Source of the DNA: Acidobacteriota bacterium
Lineage (GTDB): Bacteria > Acidobacteriota > Terriglobia > Versatilivoradales > Versatilivoraceae
Length of the DNA stretch: 11,259 nucleotides
NCBI GenBank assembly: GCA_028875135.1
Contig: JAPPFQ010000043.1
Span: forward strand, 1-11,259
Direction: 5' to 3'
Shown here: piece by piece, positions 1 through 4,883 of the stretch
How positions within the stretch are numbered: the first letter of the stretch is position 1
Layout: each line of letters starts with the position of its first letter
Translations under genes and position numbers: made by a program
The notes under the pieces: model-generated
Told to the model about the DNA's origin: nothing
The model's database searches: none
What the model saw: only the letters and a program-made list of their open reading frames with translations

Positions 1-2
1 AC

Positions 3-104
3 ACTCAGAAGGTGGTGCTCGGCGCGGTGATCCTGGGGGCCGTGCTGCTGGACATCGCCAAGAAGCGGGGCTGGGGGAGGTTGCAGCGGGCCAGGCAGGC
101 GTGA
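3..104 (+). CDS. C-terminal end of a probable sugar ABC transporter permease (partial)
   Basis: An open frame enters from the left edge and ends at TGA 102-104, leaving 33 residues. They read as a hydrophobic segment (VVLGAVILGAVLLDIAKK) followed by a short basic tail rich in Arg and Lys. This pattern, a last membrane helix ending in LLD and then basic residues, is typical of the C-terminus of RbsC/RhaP/RhaQ-type permeases (BPD_transp_2 family), which form the membrane channel of ribose- or rhamnose-type importers. The call rests on a short tail, so another polytopic membrane protein is possible. It runs in the same direction as the exported TIM-barrel-like gene that starts 131 bp downstream, which would fit a sugar-uptake locus. 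The rest of the gene lies outside the window. Confidence 0.45.
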   Translation, partial: TQKVVLGAVILGAVLLDIAKKRGWGRLQRARQA

Positions 105-235
105 GGGGACAGAGGTTCCGGGAGCCGTCGACCTTCGGGAAGGGCGTCGCCCCGGGGCGAGTCTGTAAAGGGAAATTGCAGGGATCGCAAAGGCAGGTCT
201 ATCGCAGGTCATTGAACAAAGGAGGAGCTACGACC
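105..235 (+). other. Intergenic leader with a 14-bp perfect palindrome
   Basis: This gap lies between the permease stop and the ATG at 236. It holds the perfect palindrome TCGCCCCGGGGCGA at 147-160, with 7-bp arms and no loop. No T-run follows it, so it is a poor intrinsic terminator; it could be an operator or a chance GC-rich site. I see no convincing -35/-10 pair. An open frame continuous with the 558-aa gene extends back to a GTG at 101, but its residues here (Arg, Gly and Lys rich) look like untranslated leader. Confidence 0.35.
219..225 (+). promoter_or_regulatory. Shine-Dalgarno site that sets the start at 236
   Basis: AAGGAGG at 219-225 sits 10 nt before ATG 236. It fixes the start of the exported protein there rather than at the upstream in-frame GTG at 101, and starting at 236 puts the signal peptide at the very N-terminus. 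Confidence 0.8.
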
Positions 236-1912
236 ATGAACATCAAGCTACTGGGCAGGGCAGCCGTTGCCGGACTATTCCTGATCGGGGCGCTGCTGGC
301 CCTGACGGCCCCGGCCGCGGCCGGGGAGGGAGACGGCCAGAAGGAAGTGATCTTCTATTCGGACGGACGCCACTCCAGCGTCTACCTCTATGAACCCCCC
401 ATGAGCGTTCGCCAGTACGTGGAGCCCATCGACGAGTTGCTGGACCTGGGCATCGATACCATCACCTACGCCGTGGGCGACTGCAGCGTGCTCCTCTACG
501 ACACCAAGGTGGGGGAACGCTGGGGGCACAACCTGAACCTGGTCAACCATATCGTCTGGTACCGGGCCGGCCAGAACGCCCATTCGTTCATCCAGCGGGG
601 CATGGACCCCCTGGACGTGGTCACCAGGCACGCCCAGCGCCGGGGATTCAAGTTTCTCCCCAATATCCTGCTCAACATGCTGCACACGGCCCCCAACAAG
701 GTCACCAACAGCCGCGTGGCCGACTTCACCACCCGGCATCCGGAGTGGCAGGTGGGGCCGGAGCCCGACTTTCCGGCGGCCGTGCACGATCTGCCCCACC
801 GGCTCTCCTTCGCCCGGCCGGAGATCCGGGCCGACCGCCTGGCGGTCATCACGGAGCTGGTGAGCCGATACCCCACCGACGGCATCGAGATCAATTTCAA
901 AGACTACGCTCGCTTTATCGCCCGGCGGGAGGTCCCCGAGCACACCGAGACCATGACCGGCTGGCTCCGTGAGATTCGGCAGGCTTGCGACCTGGCGGCC
1001 AAGGAGCAGGGCCGTGAGAAGCGGCTGGTCATTCGCATTGCCGGCACCCTGGAGGGTAACCGCACCCTGGGAATGGACCTGGAAACCTGGATCCGGGAGG
1101 AGCTGGTGGACTCGGTGATCGCCATGCCGGTGACCCACGGATACGAAGCCGGAACCCCCGAGCTGCGGAAGGTGGTCGAAGCCACCAAGGGCACCAAGGT
1201 CTCGGTTCTGGCGGGCATCAACAACTCCGCCAACCCCCAGGACACCCGCGAGGTCTTTGCCGCGGCCGCGGCCAACGCCTACGCGGCTGGAGCGGAAGGC
1301 GTGCTCTTCCACACCTACTACCCCGACCCCGAACGCTATCCCTACGACGACTCGGCCATGGAATCCATGCGCTTCATGGGCTATCCGGACGTGCTGGCCC
1401 ACAGGGACAAGCGCTACCGCATCGGAAGCAATCCCAAGGCGGACACCCCACCCAAGTACGGGGTCTCCTGGCAGCTCCCCCTGGAGTTGGTCCCCGGTGA
1501 GAAGGGGAAGGAGATCCACCTGGACGTGGCCGACGACCTGGCGGCCAAGGCAGGCGAGGGCGAGCTGTGGCGCTGCGAGCTGCAGGTCATGGTGCAGCAC
1601 ATGATGCATACCGACAAGGTCAAGCTGTGGTGGAACGGGAAGGAACTCCCTGAAGCCAGGTGGCGCAAGGCGGACTGGACCTACCAGATGCGTCCGAGGC
1701 CCCAGCGCTACCGGGGATACCGGCTGCACGTGGACTTGCGCGGCGAGGACCTGCCCAAGATGGGCCGGAACACCATTCGGGTCGACGTCCTCGAGAAGGA
1801 CAGCAAGCTGGTCTTCCCCATTATGATCAGCGACGTGGAGCTGGTGGTGGAATACCTGCCCGGCCGCAACGGCTTGCGCCCGGGAGAAGGCGGGCCGGGA
1901 CTGAAGCAATAG
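236..1912 (+). CDS. Sec-exported TIM-barrel, glycoside-hydrolase-like protein (paralogue of 9379-11100)
   Basis: The protein has 558 residues. Residues 1-29 form a Sec signal peptide (NIKLLGR, a hydrophobic core, then APAAA|G), so it acts in the periplasm or outside. Residues about 37-390 alternate short hydrophobic strands and helices like a TIM barrel. Notable blocks are DGRH (43-46), YLYEPP (50-55), YDTKVGE (88-94), QN (113-114), SFARPEIR (191-198) and YPTDGIEIN (212-220), where E218 after DG is a candidate catalytic acid. N329 and the GVLFHTYYP stretch (355-363) follow. Residues about 405-545 look like a C-terminal beta domain with LWWNGKELP (464-472) and ISDVELVVEYLPGRN (531-545). The whole chain aligns by eye with the Tat protein at 9379-11100, including both ends of the mature part. 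I recognise no specific family; a GHL10-like or other TIM-barrel glycosidase is the best guess, from the DGxE strand end and the neighbouring sugar permease. The substrate is unknown. Confidence 0.6.
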   Translation: MNIKLLGRAAVAGLFLIGALLALTAPAAAGEGDGQKEVIFYSDGRHSSVYLYEPPMSVRQYVEPIDELLDLGIDTITYAVGDCSVLLYDTKVGERWGHNLNLVNHIVWYRAGQNAHSFIQRGMDPLDVVTRHAQRRGFKFLPNILLNMLHTAPNKVTNSRVADFTTRHPEWQVGPEPDFPAAVHDLPHRLSFARPEIRADRLAVITELVSRYPTDGIEINFKDYARFIARREVPEHTETMTGWLREIRQACDLAAKEQGREKRLVIRIAGTLEGNRTLGMDLETWIREELVDSVIAMPVTHGYEAGTPELRKVVEATKGTKVSVLAGINNSANPQDTREVFAAAAANAYAAGAEGVLFHTYYPDPERYPYDDSAMESMRFMGYPDVLAHRDKRYRIGSNPKADTPPKYGVSWQLPLELVPGEKGKEIHLDVADDLAAKAGEGELWRCELQVMVQHMMHTDKVKLWWNGKELPEARWRKADWTYQMRPRPQRYRGYRLHVDLRGEDLPKMGRNTIRVDVLEKDSKLVFPIMISDVELVVEYLPGRNGLRPGEGGPGLKQ

Positions 1913-3166
1913 CTAAAAGAACACCCGCTCGATCATCCAGTAGGCGCCCATGGCGGCAATGGCCAGGGACCCGGGGATGACCACGGCCCTGCGGTAGCGG
2001 TCCGGTTCGCGCAGCCAGATGGTCAGCAGCAGGCCGGCGGCGATCACGGTCAACTGGCCCAGCTCCACCCCCAGGTTGAATCCCAGCAGTCCCACCAGCA
2101 GGGCCGATGCCGGCAGGTCCAACCGGCTCAGGGCCCCCGCGAACCCCAGCCCGTGCACCAGGCCGAAGACGAAGACCACCAGCAGCCGCCAGGGGGTGTA
2201 CCTGGGAAAGAAGATGTTTTCCAGGGCGATGACCACGATGCTTCCGGCAATGATCGGCTCCACCACCGAGGCGGGGACGTGGACCATCCCGGTGGCCGCC
2301 ATGCCCAGGGTGAGAGTGTGGGCCAGAGTGAAGGCGGTCACCTGCAGCAACAGCGGCTTCCAGTGCCGGCTGAGGAGGAACAGGCCCAGAACGAAGAGGA
2401 TGTGGTCCATTCCCAGTGGCACCACGTGCACGAAGCCCGAGCGAATGAAGCTGGTGAAGGTGGCCCAGTTTCCCGGGGCCGTGATGCCTTCGATCAGGTT
2501 CTGGTCGGGATCGCCGGTTTCCGCCTCCGCCAGGTTGGAGAGGTCGAGGACCCGGCTGGTCTCATCAGGAAACAGCACCTGGATTCCCCGCAGGATTTCC
2601 CCTTGGTAGTAGTTGAGAAACAGCAGGCTCAGTTCGGCCTCGGGCAGGGATCGGGCCTGGTAGCCCGTCAGTCCCGAGGTGTCCTTCAGACGCCAGGACC
2701 CGGTCATCATCACCGGATCGTCGGCTCGGGTGAGAGGTTGGCCCCGGAAGGTGGTGAACTCGAATTCCCACTGGGGCTGGGCCTGGCCTCCGGGCTCGAA
2801 GAAGAGCTGCAGGACCTTGTCGGCGTACGCTCGAGCCTGGGCGCGCAGCCGGTCCCGCTCCGCCTCGCTCAGGCGCAGGTAATCCTCCAGGAACAGGTAG
2901 GGCTCGGCTTCCGGATCCTGGCTGAAGCAGCGGGTGTCCAGCTCGATCTTGATGACTGCCGAGCCGTCGGCCTCGAAGAAGGACCGCAGGGGCACGTCGG
3001 GGATGGGATGGGCGACGGCGATTGAAACGAGGGACAGCAGGAGCCCGAACCCCAGCGCCAGGCTTGCAACGATGGACGGAGCAGAGGTTCGGCTGGTTCG
3101 CGGGCCGCGGCCAGGCTTCGGGACCTGGCCGGCACTTGGGGCGGGGCAACTTGGATGTTGTCTCAT
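1913..3166 (-). CDS. HupE/UreJ-type membrane protein with an N-terminal extracytoplasmic domain
   Basis: The protein has 417 residues. A basic stretch of about 30 residues precedes a hydrophobic signal or anchor (31-52, ending VAHP). A soluble domain of about 180 residues follows, then a membrane domain (about 240-417) with six or so helices. The membrane part carries the HupE/UreJ_2 hallmarks: FVHVVPLGMDHILFVLGLFL (H247, D254, H255), AFTLAHTLTL (H283), VEP (E303), LEN (E316), GLVHGLGFA (H338) and FNLGVELGQ (E368). Rhizobial HupE takes up nickel; the longer UreJ_2 type is not well characterised, so metal transport is only inferred. No urease or hydrogenase gene is in the window. The start is ATG 3164-3166 with AGGGA a few bases upstream. 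The long Pro/Arg-rich N-terminus is unusual for a signal peptide, but I see no better in-frame start. The stop abuts the stop of the converging gene. Confidence 0.85.
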   Translation of the reverse strand: MRQHPSCPAPSAGQVPKPGRGPRTSRTSAPSIVASLALGFGLLLSLVSIAVAHPIPDVPLRSFFEADGSAVIKIELDTRCFSQDPEAEPYLFLEDYLRLSEAERDRLRAQARAYADKVLQLFFEPGGQAQPQWEFEFTTFRGQPLTRADDPVMMTGSWRLKDTSGLTGYQARSLPEAELSLLFLNYYQGEILRGIQVLFPDETSRVLDLSNLAEAETGDPDQNLIEGITAPGNWATFTSFIRSGFVHVVPLGMDHILFVLGLFLLSRHWKPLLLQVTAFTLAHTLTLGMAATGMVHVPASVVEPIIAGSIVVIALENIFFPRYTPWRLLVVFVFGLVHGLGFAGALSRLDLPASALLVGLLGFNLGVELGQLTVIAAGLLLTIWLREPDRYRRAVVIPGSLAIAAMGAYWMIERVFF

Positions 3167-3253
3167 GGCGTTCCCTATGCTTTACTATGGGTAGTTAGGT
3201 CCAAAGACAATTGGTATGCGGCCTGACCGCTGTCAGCAGATAAGGAGAATCCG
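3167..3253. promoter_or_regulatory. Divergent promoter region between the hupE-like gene and the small secreted protein
   Basis: These 87 bp must carry start signals in both directions. CTATG occurs at 3175-3179 and again at 3185-3189, exactly one helical turn apart and next to the hupE-like ribosome site. A 5-bp inverted repeat, CTGAC-CGCT-GTCAG, lies just upstream of the + strand ribosome site AAGGAG. Either could be an operator. I could not identify firm -35/-10 boxes. Confidence 0.35.
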
Positions 3254-3541
3254 ATGAAACTCTTCGTTTCAATGATCCTGGCTGCCGTTCTTGCCTTTGG
3301 CGTGAGCCTGGGTCCGGCCTACGCCGGCTGTGGCAAGAAGGTGACCAACAAGGGCACCCTGAAGAGCGTGGATGCCGACAAGAAGACCATCGTGGTCGCC
3401 AGCAAGGGTGAAGAGACCAAGCTGTCTCTGACCATGGGCACCAAGGCCATCGGCGCCGACAAGGTTGCCGACATGAAGGGCAAGATGGTCAAGGTGATCA
3501 GCGAGCACGGCAAGGTGGATTCCGTCGCCTTGCTCAATTAG
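3254..3541 (+). CDS. Small secreted lysine-rich protein of unknown function
   Basis: The protein has 95 residues. AAGGAG precedes ATG 3254 at a good distance. Residues 1-24 form a signal peptide (KLFVSMILAAVLAFGVSLGPAYA) with an AYA|G cleavage site, so the mature chain is about 71 residues and periplasmic or secreted. The mature part starts GCGKK and holds an apparent small beta-barrel pattern: KGTLKSVDADKKTIVV (33-48), then TKLSLT (55-60) and KMVKVISEHGKVDSVAL (77-93). This layout recalls DUF5666- or CusF-like OB-fold proteins, but I cannot see a conserved metal site: there is one His and a single Cys after the signal. YAGC is not a good lipobox. Fourteen of fifteen lysines use AAG and most other codons end in C or G, which hints at high expression. 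It diverges from the hupE-like gene; a functional link is possible but unproven. Confidence 0.7.
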   Translation: MKLFVSMILAAVLAFGVSLGPAYAGCGKKVTNKGTLKSVDADKKTIVVASKGEETKLSLTMGTKAIGADKVADMKGKMVKVISEHGKVDSVALLN

Positions 3542-3545
3542 CCAC

Positions 3546-3561
3546 TAGCTGTACGCAGCTA
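3546..3561. terminator. Weak hairpin between the small secreted gene and the M20 gene
   Basis: TAGCTG-TACG-CAGCTA is a perfect 6-bp stem with a 4-nt loop, placed 5 nt after the stop of the small secreted gene and about 33 nt beyond the stop of the converging M20 gene. There is no T-run on either strand, so it would be at best a weak bidirectional terminator. Confidence 0.35.
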
Positions 3562-3593
3562 TTAGAGCCGGTCAGTGGTTGAAACCGACACTT

Positions 3594-4721
3594 CTAACAA
3601 CACCAGGTGCGGATGAGCTCGGCATAGGTGTCCGCACCTCGTTGTAGCTGTTCGACCGAAATCCACTCGTCGAAAGTGTGGGCCTGCTCCACGTCTCCCG
3701 GTCCGATCAGGACCCTGTTCTTGAGGTCGGTGTAAACCGAAGCCTCGCTTCCGTACCCCACCGTACGGGCACTCTCCCTCCCCGTAACCTTCACGACTTC
3801 CCGGACGAAAGACGACGTGGGGTCCACGTGAAAGGCTCCGTGCCCCCGGTCGACCTTCAGCTCCACTCCGCATTCTTGCGCCGCCCGGGTTACCCGCTCG
3901 ATCAACCGGTCGGTGCTGGTGCTGGGCATGGGTCGGAAGCCGATGCGACAGATGCTGATCGGCTTCTTGACGTTCATGGCCTCGGGGAAGTCCTCGATAC
4001 CGATGTTCCCTCCCAGGGTGGGGGGGTCGAACTCCGGGTCCTGCCACTCGGGACTGCTCTGGGTTTCGTCGTAGAGCTCTTTCATCCTGACCAGGAATGG
4101 AATCATGATCCAGTTGGCGTTCAGCCCCACCCGGGTGCTGGAGTGGGCCGATTCTCCCCGGGCCGTGGCCTCGAATGAGCACCCGCCCTTGTGGGCGTAG
4201 ACCACGTCCAGCAGGGTGGGTTCCCCCACGATGGTCCTGGTCTGGGCTTCCACCATCTCCCCATAGAAAAGGGATTCCTCCTTGACCTGGATGGCCCCTC
4301 CGTATCCGACCTCCTCGTCGGCGGTGCAGGCGATGTAGACGGGTTGCTTCAGTTGGCCGGCCTCGAAACGCTCGGCGGCGGCCAACATGCTGGCCACCGA
4401 CCCTTTCATGTCGCAGGCCCCCCGCCCGTAGAGCTTTCCCTGCCGAACGGCGGGCGTGAAGGGTCCGTGATCCTCGGTGAACCAGTTGATGGCCGGGACC
4501 ACGTCGGTGTGCCCGAAATAGGCCATTCCGCCCCGCCCTTCGCCCTTTTTCCCCACCACGCTGGCCTTGCGGACCCCGTTCTCGTCCTCGTACTCCAGGC
4601 GTTCGGTCCGGCAGCCCATCTGCTTGAGACGATCCTCCAGGTAGTCGGTCAGGGCCACGTTGCTGAGGCTGCTGGTGGTATCGAAGGCGATGATGTCCTT
4701 GGCGTATTGGAGGGCGTCCAC
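3594..4721 (-). CDS. M20-family zinc deacylase, ArgE/DapE-like
   Basis: The protein has 375 residues, the usual length for acetylornithine deacetylase or succinyl-diaminopimelate desuccinylase. These cytoplasmic di-zinc enzymes remove an acyl group from an amino acid nitrogen. All expected metal and catalytic residues are visible: GHTDVVPA (H71, with D73), RGACDMKG (D104), TADEEVG (base E136, ligand E137), GEPT (E167) and GPGDVEQAH (H348). ARGESAHSS (H193) lies in the dimerisation or lid domain. The GHTDVVP and GPGDVEQAH forms lean towards ArgE, but no arginine or lysine genes are nearby, so general N-acyl-amino-acid deacylase activity is as likely. There is no signal peptide. The start is GTG 4719-4721 with AAAGGA about 7-8 nt before it; no in-frame ATG is better placed. 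It lies 162 bp beyond the FG-GAP gene on the same strand and probably has its own promoter. Confidence 0.85.
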   Translation of the reverse strand: MDALQYAKDIIAFDTTSSLSNVALTDYLEDRLKQMGCRTERLEYEDENGVRKASVVGKKGEGRGGMAYFGHTDVVPAINWFTEDHGPFTPAVRQGKLYGRGACDMKGSVASMLAAAERFEAGQLKQPVYIACTADEEVGYGGAIQVKEESLFYGEMVEAQTRTIVGEPTLLDVVYAHKGGCSFEATARGESAHSSTRVGLNANWIMIPFLVRMKELYDETQSSPEWQDPEFDPPTLGGNIGIEDFPEAMNVKKPISICRIGFRPMPSTSTDRLIERVTRAAQECGVELKVDRGHGAFHVDPTSSFVREVVKVTGRESARTVGYGSEASVYTDLKNRVLIGPGDVEQAHTFDEWISVEQLQRGADTYAELIRTWCC

Positions 4722-4883
4722 GAATCGGTCCTTTCTGTTGACAACGGAAGAGGCATTCCTGCGGAAAGGCTAGTGTACAACCGGCGGATGCCGGCCTCAA
4801 TGTCTATTCCGTCTTGAATGAACATGGATAGACAGGATGCACTGGATAATCAGGATGATGAGAAATGGGCGATCGGCTCCGTC
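4722..4883 (-). other. Gap between the FG-GAP gene and the M20 gene
   Basis: Besides the 9-nt repeat tract, this gap holds the hairpin CCGGC-GGAT-GCCGG at 4781-4794. On the - strand it is followed by TTGTACAC, a weak candidate terminator for the FG-GAP transcript. The M20 promoter should lie between this hairpin and 4721, but no clear boxes are visible. Confidence 0.3.
4821..4856. repeat. Four 9-nt tandem units (degenerate ATCCTG-type repeat)
   Basis: Read on the + strand, four consecutive 9-mers each end in GGAT: AACATGGAT, AGACAGGAT, GCACTGGAT and AATCAGGAT. On the - strand this is a run of ATCC(T/A)N4 units. GTCTAT at 4802-4807 and ATAGAC at 4828-4833 form an imperfect inverted repeat across its left side. 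Similar ATCCTGT-type period-9 tracts recur between genes in several environmental bacterial groups, from general recollection. The tract sits in the 162-bp gap between the FG-GAP stop and the M20 start. Confidence 0.6.

Noticed and set aside
101..235. 45-residue N-terminal extension of the 558-aa protein from GTG 101
   Set aside because: It lacks a ribosome site, would bury the signal peptide, and AAGGAGG sits properly before ATG 236.
275..1909. 544-aa open frame antisense to the Sec-exported gene
   Set aside because: It is a codon-phase shadow of a high-GC gene. It has no ribosome site or recognisable domain, and the sense frame has a signal peptide and a paralogue.
3320..3331. YAGC at the end of the small protein's signal as a lipobox
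   Set aside because: Tyr at -3 is atypical and AYA|G is a good signal peptidase I site.
3562..4800. 412-aa - strand frame overlapping the M20 gene
   Set aside because: It is rich in Arg, Gly and Pro with no domain, while the other frame holds every M20 metal ligand.
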